A DNA stretch of 64,000 nucleotides from Diphasiastrum complanatum (lineage: Eukaryota > Streptophyta > Lycopodiopsida > Lycopodiales > Lycopodiaceae). A program made the translations under genes and the position numbers. The DNA is taken from NCBI GenBank assembly GCA_029204225.1, contig CM055094.1:7084243-7148242 (forward strand). The letters run 5' to 3'. Below, piece after piece: positions 21,730 through 32,167 of the stretch (the first letter of the stretch is position 1; every line of letters starts with the position of its first letter). The notes under the pieces are model-generated. The model was not told where the DNA came from and searched no databases. It worked only from the letters and a program-made list of their open reading frames with translations.

Positions 21730-22300
21730 TCATCTAGAAACATTCATCATATATGTCATACATAACACGTATACATGGACCACCTATCTCCACATCTGAT
21801 GATACCCTTCAATGCAAAAGATGATCGACTCACACAAAGTTCTCTTGTCATTGACAGTCTTCTTGAGACAACTAGTGATAACATCTATTGTTATTTTGAA
21901 GTGTCTAAGAACATCCTCTTTGAGCCGAATATGACCCAGCTAAGGTGACTCCCTATAGAGTAGGTCTCTAGATCATTCAATCAATTACTGTAAAGAAGTT
22001 GTTTCAATGTTAACACACATCAAACTACAATAAAACTTCACAAGTGGTCACTTTCATCATGACTTCTCATTTCCTATTAAGACATTGTCTCTGTGTCCCT
22101 TTTTCTTAGATCTAACCTATTGTAAAGCTACCTTTACAAGCTTTACTTCCGGTGCCATTGGCGACAGCAGTTCCCTCGTCTCCAGTAGAGCCACTACTGC
22201 TCCCGGCACCAGTACCGCTCCCAGTGCCACTGTGACCAGAATCCAGCTAGCGCCAAGTTCCTATGCCTGAAAATCTTTGATCGGTTGTACCGAAGTCTAG
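21730..22300. other. Unassigned spacer
   Basis: No supported feature. Serine/threonine-rich frames on the plus strand around 22085-22270 look like low-complexity artefacts. Confidence 0.35.
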
Positions 22301-22663
22301 AGAGCTCGGATCGATGTGCAATCACCTCACACAATCTAGGCATGATTAAAGGAAGCCTGGGGATCAATAGATTCTAGAGAGAGAAAATGACTTTCTAGAG
22401 AGAGAAAATGTGCTTTACCAGCCTGGGCAGAGCACTTGGTATGAGGGGAGGTGGTGAATCCCACCAATACTATAGGAGAATGTGGGTTGTGACTCAGGGT
22501 GAGCTCCACAGCTTCCCTTGCTAGAATGTTGTCTTGGCGCCCGCCTTGGCATGCCAGCACCCCGGAGACTAGGGTCGGTCACACACTTGAAATGTAACCT
22601 TCTCAGATTTATTAATAAAGTGAGATTTTTCTCAAACTGACTCTGATTACCTTCTGGGTTTCA

Positions 22664-23850
22664 GTGTTCGGTAAAAGCACCAGTTGTAATGTCGCTTCAA
22701 ACTTTTTGATCTGGCACATAGTTGAGGGTCATATCTCGAGACGCCAGTGGTATGTCATCAGGACCATTTGGTCCGAGGTGCCAACGGTATGCTGTCGGGA
22801 CCATTTGGTCTAGGAACTAGTTGTCTTCATATCTGTCTCGGCTTGTGGTTCTGAGTATTCCTTGAATAAACGTGAATGGGGTTAAGCTCTCGAGGAACGG
22901 GCTCTAATGGGCTCTACCCTGTTGGCTGAGTTGGATGGCTTGCTTGGGTGGAAGTTACTGTTTATGGCTGTCCAGTCAGGCGTGGTGCCAGGTTGGCTTT
23001 CAGCACTCATGACGAAGGTTTGAATTGGTTAAGTCTGATGTAAGTCAGATGACTTGCTTGGAATGGATCTTACTCATTTGTAATGAAGCTTCGAGTTAGT
23101 TAAGTTTGATGTATGTCGGGTGGCTTGCTTGGAGGGAAGTCACCCACATTGGGACCCCCGATCTGGCATGGTGTCTGGTTGGATGTCAATGTTGGTTTCC
23201 AAACTTCAAGTTGGTTAAGTCTTTTCATTGTTGGCAAGTTGGCTGCTTGTATGTCAAGTGGGTCCAGACGGCAAGAGCTGAAAGCCGGGAAGCTAAGTCG
23301 TGGTTCCTGGTTCCCTTTGGGATGCCTGCGCAACATGTGGTACCAGAGTCGACTGGCCGGTCAGCTATGCAGATCTCACAAAAATGGCCATTTTTTGGGG
23401 TTCATCAGGACATCTTTTGTGCAAGGTGCTGCCCACAGTGTAAGCACGGGTGCGTCCACGGTCGGGGTGGTCGATAGAATGGGGGGCTTGATGAGTCAAG
23501 GTGCTGCCCTTGAGGTATAAGCACGGTCAGTTCCCATGGTTCGGGCCTGGTGTCATCTGCACGTAGGACAGATGAGACAAAGTGTTGTCTAGGTAGGTGA
23601 AAGCACGGTCCGTGCCTTGTGGGATGCGGAGTGACATATTCGAACTGTACGGGTTAACCATTGATACAGAGATGCTGCTCAAATTCGGATGTAAAGCATG
23701 GGTGGTTAGCTGCCGGTGCGGGATAGCTGCCGATCGTTTAGCTATAAGGGCTATCGACCAGATTTGGTGGGGCGTGACCGAGACAATGTGCTGCTTAATG
23801 GTGAAAGCACGGATAGTTGGAGGGCCCGCCAAGGAAAATATCACATGAAT
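22664..23850. repeat. GC-richer region of degenerate tandem units with small hairpins
   Basis: Two near-copies of a ~35-bp unit with GGACCATTTGGTC lie at 22742-22775 and 22780-22812. Three related stretches (GTTAAGTCTGATGTAAGTC, GTTAAGTTTGATGTATGTC, and GTTGGCTGAGTTGGATGGC) each lead into GGCTTGCTTGG or GACTTGCTTGG (22930-23140). Short inverted repeats GTGCT...AGCAC recur at 23426-23447, 23501-23524, 23582-23606 (GTGTT variant) and 23788-23810, with a further GTGTT...AGCAC at 22664-22680. Many overlapping frames exist, typical of GC-rich repeats; none looks like a protein. Confidence 0.55.
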
Positions 23851-24006
23851 GTTGATTATCTATCGTGACTCAGCACGAGAAAAATTGAAAAACCAATTAA
23901 TAATGATTTTCTAGACGAAAATTTATTCGAAATCTCATCTACGAATTCGTTATATTCTGATATCATTACTTATCTTAAGGATCAGATATATCCAAATGGT
24001 TATGAT

Positions 24007-25190
24007 TTGGAGAAAAAGATAGTTTTTCAATATAAGGTCGCACCTTATACAACTATTAACAATGTCCTATACAAGCTTGGTGCTGATCATCAACTAAGAA
24101 GATGTCTCAAAACAGCAGATATTAAAAAGGTTGTTCAAGCCTTACATTCAGAGGATGCTGGTGGACATTTTGCTTTAAAGAATACTGTTAATAAAATATT
24201 GACTGCCAAATACTGGTGGCCAACTATGTTCAAGGATGTATTGAATTATATTCGTTCGTGTGATCCATGCCAAAGATCTAGTAAGCCAACAAAAGCAATG
24301 AATTGGCCGTTGACACCAATTCTGTCTCTTGCACCATTTGAGAAGTGAGGGATTGACTTTGACGGTCCAATCAAACGTGTGACTCGACATACTAAGTGCC
24401 GTTATATTCTTGTTGCAACAGATTATGCTACAAAGAATGTTGAAGCAGAAGCGACAAAACGAAACGATGTGAAAATTGTCGCAACGTTCTTATTCAAAAC
24501 TATAATCACAAGATCTGGTTGTCCTCTTGAACTAGTAAGTGACCATGGTACACATTTTTAAGTGACACAATACGGCTGCTGACAACATATTTTCTGATTA
24601 AACACAGAAAGACAACACCATATAATCCAAAAGCAAACAGGTTGACTGAGAGAGCTAATGAAATATTATGTAAGATCCTGAACAAGATTACTATTGCACA
24701 TGCGACTGATTGGGATCAGAAATTACCATCAATTCTCTAGGCTTATCGTAACACATAAAAGATCACGACGAAGCAGACACCATATTTCCTTACTTATGGT
24801 ATGCATCCTATTTTACCTATTGAATTTGAGGTGACAACTTCTCGTATTCAAGCTCAACGAATAGATATAGAAAGTATTAACGAATGGTTGACCACTATTG
24901 AAGAACTATCTGAAAATCGTGCAAATTCACAAAAATTAATGGAGAAAATCCAGGAACAACGAAAGAAAAAGTATGATAGTCGTATCAAAAAATGTAATTT
25001 TAAAGTTGATGATTTTGCGCTGATCTATGATAGTCAACATCTAAAGTTCCCTGGAAAACTTCATATGAGATGACTCGGACTGTATAAAGTTATAGAGGTG
25101 TTTGAGAATGGTTCTGTACAACTCCAATCACTTGAAGGTGAACTATTACTGACATGAATTAATGGGTCCAGACTCAAGAAATATTACCTT
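24007..25190 (+). pseudogene. pol: Ty3/gypsy integrase
   Basis: Plus-strand frames cover the whole integrase. The zinc-binding HHCC domain is LHSEDAGGH...YIRSCDPCQR (24145-24280), preceded by KYWWPTM. After an in-frame TGA at 24346 come GIDFDGPI (first catalytic Asp), TRHTKCRYILVATDYATKNV and LVSDHGTHF (second Asp); then, frame-shifted, NRLTERANEILCKIL (catalytic Glu). The C-terminal part (24801-25190) has KKYDSRIKKCNFKVDDFALI and ends GSVQLQSLEGELLLT then NGSRLKKYYL, the gypsy integrase tail. The order and the tail exclude copia. No chromodomain is visible. At least four stops or shifts make it inactive. Confidence 0.9.
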
Positions 25191-25194
25191 TGAC

Positions 25195-25760
25195 CAGAAT
25201 TTTTTTTTTAATTGTCATTTTTTTCTAGGATTTTTTTGGAATTGTTTGCAAAAATTTATTTATTCCAGTATTTCTCAAAAATTATTCTTCAAATTTTTTG
25301 AGAATTTCTCATGACCTCTCTAGAATCTTTTCGAGAATTTTTCGAGAGTATTTCTAAAGGCTTTTTAACATTTTTTCAAAATTATTTTTTTTGAGAATCT
25401 GTTCGAGAATTTTTCTGGATTTCTTCCAAAATCTTTCAAGACATTTCCAAAGTGATTTTCAAGAATTTTTCACGACACTCAATTTGTAATCAAAACGTGT
25501 TTTAATTTTTGCGTATCATTTTCGAGAATTGTTCTATTATCTTTCTAACATCCTTCTCCAATTTTTCAAGAAATTTGCTCGTATTTTTCTTTAATTCTTT
25601 TGAGTGATTTTTCTACTTTTTTTTTTAAGAATATTTCGAGAAATTTTCTAGTATCTTACTAGAATTCTTTTGAGAACCTTTCGTTAGTTTCTCTATCATT
25701 TTTTAGCATCTTGCGAGAATGTTCCGCAAAACTTTCTAGCATATTTAGAGAATCTCTCGA
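25195..25760. repeat. Degenerate T-rich array of TTTCGAGAATTTTTC-like units
   Basis: Directly after the gypsy integrase end. Variants such as TTTTCGAGAATTTTTCGAG, TGTTCGAGAATTTTTCTGG, TTTTCGAGAATTGTTC and TTTTGAGAATTTCTC recur for about 560 bp with irregular spacing. The position suggests a gypsy 3' untranslated region or LTR, but no LTR ends were recognised. Confidence 0.55.
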
Positions 25761-25850
25761 CTTATTTTTTGTATTCATCCATTAAAGATGATGCCTACGT
25801 GGTCACCATTATTCACATGTGTATACGCCTATACATAAGAACGGATATTG

Positions 25851-25876
25851 TTTTTTATTTATTTATTTATTTTCTT
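25851..25876. repeat. Short (TTTA)n tract
   Basis: TTTATTTATTTATTTATTTT within AT-rich DNA. Confidence 0.7.
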
Positions 25877-26094
25877 TTCACAAACAGTCTTTATTGTAAT
25901 TAAGACTGGTCTGTCAAATCATATTTTGAAACTCTGAGCCATGCACACCCTTACTAATGGAAATGACAGATGTCATGTCATCATGACACGCCATCATCCT
26001 TTCCACACCGCCACTGCATATCATAGTCATTTTCTATTTTTCTTCTCCCACTTTCTTCTTGCGTTTTATGCTTTCTTGTGCTCAAAATCTTCGC

Positions 26095-26195
26095 GGGGCC
26101 CGTTTGACCCAGTCAAATTGCCTATGTCCACGCCCTTGCGTGCAAATCAAGCAAGGGCGCGGACAGAGGCAGTTTGACCGGGTCAAACGGGCCCC
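26095..26195. repeat. Long near-perfect inverted repeat (hairpin)
   Basis: The left arm, 26095-26139, begins GGGGCCCGTTTGACCCAGTC and ends CGCCCTTGC. The right arm, 26151-26195, is its reverse complement with only a few mismatches (GCAAGGGCGCGGAC to GGGTCAAACGGGCCCC). The loop is about 11 bases. A direct repeat CCCTTGCGTGCAAATCA overlaps the loop (about 26133) and recurs just beyond the right arm (about 26203). Arms of about 45 bp are far longer than a terminator; in a plant genome a foldback element or small-RNA-producing hairpin fits better. Confidence 0.85.
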
Positions 26196-26374
26196 CTTCG
26201 CACCCTTGCGTGCAAATCAGCATTTGATATACACTCCAATAAAAAATTTAGAAAACCAAAAACATTCACAGAAAACTGTATTTCATCATAAAATGAATTC
26301 ACACAATAATTCAATAGAGTCCGATGACAAAAATGATCTGATATTATTATCTCAAAATTTGGAGTACATCATTT

Positions 26375-27630
26375 TTAATTCCTCTCATGTCTCAGCCTCT
26401 TTGCCAACAACATGTCCTTTGGAAGTATAGTAACTCTCTCACAATGGACAGCACACAAAAATGAGTCTTCAAACAAATTTGTGAGATACATTTCTGTCAC
26501 CTCTTGGATAGTCGTTGCAGCCTCGCCCGTAATTCTGAGCCCAAGGGAGAATTCGTCCATGATCTCCTTGATCGTCCGAACAAATGGAGCTCTCTGTATG
26601 AGGAATTCCGTGGATTTCTAGTATTTTTGAATCTCCTTATACCAGTTCGAAATTCGGCTCTTCCTTCGGCGACGTGGTTGTGGAGGCTACATCCTTCTGA
26701 GGACCTTGCCTTGCCAGGGTGGTGGCGGTGTGGCTGCCCTTCTCCGTGTTGCCGGCTGGCTAGGTCCTGCCTCATCTTGTGTGGGAGGGTCCTACGGGGG
26801 GTCCTGTGGCACCTCTAGTGCTGACTGATCTCGAGGCACTTGGGGAGCTTCCGGTTGTGACTATGCTTGAGGGATGGTCCGCGGAAGGCATCGAGGCTTC
26901 GAGTGACCTCTCTTTCGATGAACAACTTTAGATTTCGGCCGTGATGTGGGTGTGACATGCTTAGAAGCCTCCCCAATGGCTTCTGTATTTGGTGTCTGGT
27001 CCGAGCCGATGAGCGCACATGTCCGAGTGATTGTGTTGGAGTGGAGTCCCTTGAAGCTGCTCCGACTCTTGACGAACCAACCGCAAAGCCATCAAGAGGC
27101 ACCTGTTCCTGAGGACCCTGATCGTCGAAGATCCCAAGGAAATAATTGGGAATCAGCCTGGAAGCAGCTACCGCACTGTCCAGAAAAGCCTGAGTGGCGT
27201 CGCGCTAGCTCTGTGTTGGAGAGGGGGTTCCCAGCACTGACCTCACACCAAAATCATGCAGCAGGACATCGTCTGCTGCTCTAGCTATATGATGCTCATC
27301 CAGAGGTGTTTGTTGCTGCCCCTGCTCCTGCCCTACTCATCCATTGTCGCTTGCTGCTGCCCAAGCTCCTCCATTACCACCTGTTGTTGCCCCTGCTCCT
27401 GCCCCTGCACCTGCTCACAATCCATGGGAACTTGCCCAAGATCATCCATTTGCTGCCTGCTCATCCTGAGTTATGTCCATTTCCTCCGCCGCAGGTTCAA
27501 TGCTGCTACTTCTGCTGCTACTCCTACTCCTCGAGCGCCTTTCCCGTGCTTCTATTGCTTCTAAAGCGGCTTGGTGCAATAACGTTGTTTCCCTTGGATT
27601 CCGCCTTGCTATTTGTTTCGTACGTGCCAT
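26375..27630 (-). pseudogene. Divergent histone H3-like gene with very long N-terminal tail
   Basis: The minus-strand ATG at 27630 opens MARTKQIARRNPRE, nearly the H3 tail start ARTKQTAR. The frame continues through an acidic/basic stretch with RRSRSRSSSRSSS to a TGA at 27442. Downstream are glutamine-rich and basic frames. The histone fold (26375 to about 26650) reads YKEIQKY, then a TAG (26618-26620) where H3 has Gln, then KSTEFLIQRAPFVRTIKEI and, further on, LFEDSFLCAVHCERVTILPK and ending LAKRLRHERN, stopping exactly where H3 stops. The last 80 codons align without gaps to canonical H3 as I remember it, about 41 of 80 identical. APFVR-IKE is CENH3-like, but loop 1 has the H3 length. Stops and frame changes make a pseudogene likely. 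A TATA box lies at 27777-27771. Confidence 0.85.
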
Positions 27631-27770
27631 AAACTAGGTCGCCATGCAGATATAAATAACGACACTAATTTGCACTTGTGTGAGCATAGCAGGATGATAT
27701 CAACCTATGAAAAACAAAGGAAACTCTCTGACAGTAAGGATGAAATGGCGAAATGGGGACCCACACACCC

Positions 27771-27777
27771 TTATATA
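27771..27777 (-). promoter_or_regulatory. TATA box of the H3-like gene
   Basis: The minus strand reads CACTATATAAGGG here. It is 141 bp upstream of the MARTKQ start codon, a normal distance for a plant Pol II promoter with a leader of roughly 110 nt. No histone-type hexamer or octamer (CCACGTCA, CGCGGATC) was noticed upstream. Confidence 0.5.
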
Positions 27778-28175
27778 GTGTGCCATTCCAATTATAGCAA
27801 GCATTCCAAAAAGATCTCTCAATTGTTCAAAAATAGGAAAGTAAGAAATATATACACAATGAAATAATTCTATACATTTCCAAAACATGTTATCAACAAT
27901 TTCTTATAGAAAATGTCTAGTCAAAACATTTACATTGCAATTGCATACCAAACCAAACCATAGCTATTGCCCTAGCAAACATGGAAACGATAGAACCAAA
28001 TCTCTGATGAAATCCCATCGGATAGATCAATGTTATTAGTTAAAGCTAGTTAATAAATGCAACTCATTTTATGTATTTTTACGGTGACCAAATCTAAAAA
28101 TGATGCGCACTTTTGGTGTTTTTCTGCGCGTCTCCTGATCTGCAAAACCAGACATCACCATTTCAATATTAAAAT

Positions 28176-29420
28176 TCATTTTATATATGTGTTCAACAAC
28201 CATTTACAAAATTTAGAAGCACGTTTATTGTTTACACTTACGGTTTGTTCGTTGATAGTGAACACACAATTTGTGGGCACATCAGCATATATTAAACCAA
28301 CCATAGCCCGTACATCTTCCAGACTCCATTCACCATTAACACAGACTTCTTGCACTTCATCATTTGGCATATGGATGGGTAGTTCAAATTCTTGATGTCT
28401 CGTCTCTGCATCCAAGCTATCCCATCGACTGTGAGCAAACTTGAACCGCCTATAAACAAAACTGAAGGAGCATGTTTGGCGTGCAATGTGATATCTTATT
28501 GTCATCGTCTCACGACAAATATCACACCTTATTAAATCACCTTTGTGATCTACATTCCGTGAGTCCCAAAAAGTAAATACATTGTCCAACAATGAGGATT
28601 CCGTCACTTTCCATACCCATAATGTATTTGTTTTTCTAAATAGTATTGTTTTAAATATGGCAACAAATACAGCGATAGGCACGCTGACACTAGTGTAAAC
28701 ACGTTTGGATCCAAATGTTGGCTTCATATTCATCGTAATCTCTTTGACGAGTTGGAATTTTGTCAATTTGATGGTTAATTCATCAACATAAGGGCAGTAT
28801 CTCCCACCGAAATTGGTGGTGGTCCCACAACACCTCGCGAGATTTATTACTTTGGGTTCTGGTTGACCTTGATTAGATGATACTGGATTTTTTCCATAAA
28901 CTCCAAGCGCGCTGTATTGAAGTCGATATTGTGTGAAAAAACAACACTTATTCACATCGAATAGCCAATTTTAAGTTGTCCAAGAAATGAGCTTATTCTC
29001 CCATGAACCACCCAACATTGTGACACGATAATACAATCTTTCTATAGGGACGCCATGGGAAGATTCGGATTGAAAGATAATACTGGTAAGCAATCATCCC
29101 ATCTGGTTGAAACTGATGCCAACTTGATCAAGTCTTTTGCAAAAATAGTCGATTGCCCAATGGTCAGATCTGGTGATGACCTGTACTCTTATGCATATGC
29201 TTGAATGGCACGGTTGAAATCCACTACGATCGACCAACTAAATGGTTGGTGGATTATGGGCCAATTTGGAGTATGGATGGTTAGTTTATCCATTGGCTTG
29301 GTACTCCCAAATGTTTTCAGTTATTCTTGCGTGGCATTGGAACATGGTATGGATCCACTCGGAGCTGGCGAGGGCTCGCTACATAACTCCTAATTGAGTC
29401 TCAAGTCTTTTCAAAAGTAG
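28176..29420 (-). pseudogene. Unrecognised protein, 259-codon open frame plus decayed upstream part
   Basis: The intact frame is 28955-28176 (MNKCCFFTQYRLQYSALGVY to SKFCKWLLNTYIK). Upstream, at about 29400-28960, the same strand reads KTFGSTKPMDKLTIHTPNWP, IIHQPFSWSIVVDFNRAIQA and IFAKDLIKLASVSTRWDDCL across three stops, so the original protein was longer. Within the open part are a CX2C pair (RCDICRETM), an aromatic/basic stretch (FVYRRFKFAHSRWDSLD) and an acidic end (NGEWSLEDVRAMVGLIYADV). I see no transposase, polymerase or membrane signature. It lies about 550 bp upstream of the H3-like gene on the same strand and may belong to the same unit; function unknown. Confidence 0.5.
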
Positions 29421-29439
29421 TCATGCGCCATGGTGGTTG

Positions 29440-30270
29440 CTACTCACGCAATGCAGATAGCTTATCCAGTTCCTTTTCTGCTTCTATTTTTGAAGTTTGG
29501 AATTTTATAACCCAACCACCCCTCGAGGATTCATACATATGCTGATGTAAGAATGTTTGTATCTGTTCCTCGATGGTGACCGATTTCTGAAACAATGGGA
29601 TGGCCCTTGATGTAGATGGTCTTGCGTCCGTGGCTTGAGAAGCCGGGGTTGCTTCTTCTTCTACCCTTTGATCCATGCCTATATCCATTTCACCCTGATC
29701 TTGTTGTGGAGGCAAGAAAGGTGACACTAGTGGTAGTTGAATTTAGGAGGTTGTCTCTAAAACTTGAGCAACGACTTTTTCATATTCTTTTATTATAGAC
29801 TTTGCCGTGGGGGGTGGCTTGGATAACTGGGATTAAAATGGTAGTTCCAATTGTCACATATTGCCCTTGGGAGGAATTAGAGGTGAGAGTTGTTGCAGTG
29901 GCTGAGGGTACGGAGAGTGGAGAGCGAGTTGTAACAGGGGATATGGGCGCAATTGACGATGGTGGTTGAGTGCGATGTCGAGATGTGGAAGGCGATGCGG
30001 GTGCGACAATCTCGCTTCGTACTCTCTACAACAACCTCTGAGAACTAAATGCTTGGCAGGATGAATCGGCTGGTGCTACTTCATAGGTGGCTAGCATGGA
30101 ATCAACGCAAAACCCGTGAACTTTATTGAATAAGTATGAGGCAGCTAAGGAGGACAGAAGAGAGCCAACAGTAAACTATTGTTTGGTATTACTCTTGATC
30201 ACTCTCTTCAGATCCCCGAAGACCGTCTTGTACCAGTCGTCGATTGCACGGTCTCCTTTTCTAGCACATA
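29440..30270 (-). pseudogene. Unrecognised coding remnant, minus strand
   Basis: Frame 29727-29440 (ATPASQATDARPSTSRAIPL, TIEEQIQTFLHQHMYESSRG, SKIEAEKELDKLSALRE) has a disordered S/T/P-rich start and a helical end. Upstream, at about 30270-29740, the strand reads ARKGDRAIDDWYKTVFGDLK, a stop, SLLSSLAASYLFNKVHGFCV, another stop, and a long P/S/T-rich linker. The look is of one protein: helical domain, disordered linker, helical end. It is in tandem with the frames at 28.2-29.4 kb. I do not recognise it. Confidence 0.35.
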
Positions 30271-31290
30271 GTTAGATTCTACCAAGCGATGCAGGATATG
30301 GGAAGAGATCCTTTCCTTTCTGAGATTGCCAACCATCAAGCAACTATTCAGAAGCTATGTAGTATTGTGGAGAGACGGATCTCTAATGGCTTCTAGCAGG
30401 TAACCATCATTGGTGTGGTACTGATTGATGGTGGTGTGAACAAAAGGTTTCATTAGGGGATATTTTTACTCAAAATGGGCCCTTTGTCAAGATGCTTTTT
30501 TTTTACTTCACATGCTTTCAACGCTTATGTGTCCCAATCAATGGTGTCCATCTGTGACGAACTGTAACAATGGTTGACGGGCGAAAATTGTTTTTCCTTT
30601 CCCGGCCAAATTTTCGTGATTCTCAAATATCCCGTCGGGCAGAACAAACGATTGTGATTGGACCACAGTTGCTGCCCGAATACTCTTTTGTTGCCCGTCT
30701 TTGTACAGTCGAGGTTGATTTGACGTCAATAGTCGTAACTTCTTGTCATTCTTAGTTATACCTTTCATTCTCTTTGTTCTCCTTGTTCTTAGCCATAGAC
30801 ATTTTGGATTGTCATTCACGACCATTGTTTTACGACACATAAATCATGTTCCCACATTATAGGGATTTTTGATGAGGTTGGCCACCTACTTTTGTAAGTC
30901 ACTTGACTTGAGCTACCAAGAGGATAATTATGCATGATCCAAGACTTTGATAGCCAGGTTTAGGGTCTACCCTAATGGCACTCTACCCTAATCTCATATC
31001 CGAGATCATTTCATATGGATTGAGGCTCATTTTGTACATACTTTGAGAGATTATCAAGAGATGGTGATTTTGGCAAGTTTGCTCTTTCATGAGGAATTGA
31101 TGCATGATGAATGTGATATTTTTTGTGTCTAATGAATAGATTTGAATCCAAACAAAGCACTATACTTTCCACATGTGTGAAAGGATGTGAGGATTAATTA
31201 ATTCTAGTGTGATTGTGGTGTTCAAAAGCTCTTGCCAAATAAGATGCAAAATAGGTAGAATTGTGTGCTACTTTTCTATCCATTAGATAT
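30270..31290. other. Unassigned spacer, probably including the gypsy 5' LTR
   Basis: No coding frame I can support. Because a primer-binding site sits at 31360, the last few hundred bases before it are expected to be an LTR, but no left end or second copy was found. Confidence 0.35.
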
Positions 31291-31359
31291 AAGTGAAATC
31301 TTTGATGTTTTTTCAATGTTTTAGTATCCAAATGAGGCTCATAACCTCTAATTTTAACG

Positions 31360-31372
31360 TGGTATCAAAGCC
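31360..31372 (+). other. Primer-binding site, tRNA-iMet type
   Basis: TGGTATCAAAGCC follows CTAATTTTAACG, which resembles an LTR 3' end. Gag-like sequence starts on the same strand shortly after, and gypsy gag/RT pieces follow at 34-36 kb. Confidence 0.6.
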
Positions 31373-31620
31373 CAAATCCAAGCAATCACCTATTACAATC
31401 AATTCTATGATGTTTTTAGAGTCGAGTGTTGTGGGGCTATTTCCTACCCTAGCCTCAACCCAAGATCCAAGCACACAAGCATCAAGGAGACGAGGTCTCT
31501 TGTTATCAATCCTTTCAACACGAAAGTGGAAACCAAAAGCCCATATAGCATTATACATTTTGCACTACCACATGACAAACACGAATCTCATAAATAATCA
31601 CTTTGAATGAACATGGTGTT
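31373..31620 (+). pseudogene. 5' part of a gypsy internal region
   Basis: The sequence AGATCCAAGCACACAAGCAT, followed by CAAGGAGA, at about 31464-31490 recurs at 33850-33877 in similar context (FPTLASTQDPSTQASRR and a decayed counterpart). The pieces between the two copies include the tnp2 fragment on the opposite strand, so the gypsy leader/gag was split or partially duplicated there. No intact gag domain is visible. Confidence 0.4.
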
Positions 31621-31629
31621 TCAAAATGA

Positions 31630-32058
31630 TTAAACAAATATTGTTATAAACAAGAATGTTCTAATAATAAAGTATCTCAAGAATAATACCTTCCAATATT
31701 CGTATCCTCTTGCAAAGTCCCATTCTATGTTTGATATTTTTTGTCCCTCTTTTGTTGCTTTTTGTAGTATCCCATGCATCCACTCTATAGTGCCTTGCTT
31801 GGGCAATGGCTCAACATCATGTGAACTTGTGGCCATGTGTCTACCTCTATTCTGTCGTTGGCGCTTTCTAGACAAGGCCCTCTCTTTTTTCTCTTCTTCA
31901 TATAGGTCTAACCATTTATCCATAACTCCACAATTATAAAGCATGAATGTAGAAATTTTGGCCTTCATGCAATTATTTACGATGATTTTCATAAACAATT
32001 TTTTTGAGACTATAAGAGTATCTTCCCACAAGATTTGGCCCGCACAAAAAACAAGCAT
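31630..32058 (-). pseudogene. Unrecognised 142-codon frame beside tnp2
   Basis: The minus-strand frame has a charged middle (MDKWLDLYEEEKKERALSRK, RQRQNRGRHM) and a hydrophobic end. It lies about 110 bp downstream of the tnp2 fragment on the same strand. It does not match the part of tnp2 expected to follow the DYPGLREC motif. It could be an accessory CACTA protein or unrelated; no assignment. Confidence 0.3.
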
Positions 32059-32167
32059 TTTTTCCAGCCGTTTGAAAGCCTGCCCAACAAATGGATACTA
32101 TCAATCACTATTAAAAAAAGTATATGTCAAAAATTAATTATAGCCATTGTAGTATATAATGTAAATG

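Noticed and set aside
22336-23848. Multiple overlapping frames in the GC-richer block
   Set aside because: Frames on both strands overlap, contain no motif and follow the repeat units; treated as repeat artefacts.
26375-26620. An intron ending at TACTAG to explain the in-fold stop
   Set aside because: The residues directly before the stop (EIQKY) already match H3 EIRKY, so they must be exonic; the TAG is a true interruption.
26375-27630. Interpretation as a canonical host H3 or CENH3 gene
   Set aside because: The fold is only about half identical to H3, contains an in-frame stop, and lacks CENH3's longer loop 1, while the tail is far too long and broken.
26059-27632. Several plus-strand frames of about 100 codons opposite the H3-like gene
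   Set aside because: They are complements of GC-rich H3-like coding and low-complexity sequence. Leucine/cysteine/proline-rich composition is typical of shadow frames.
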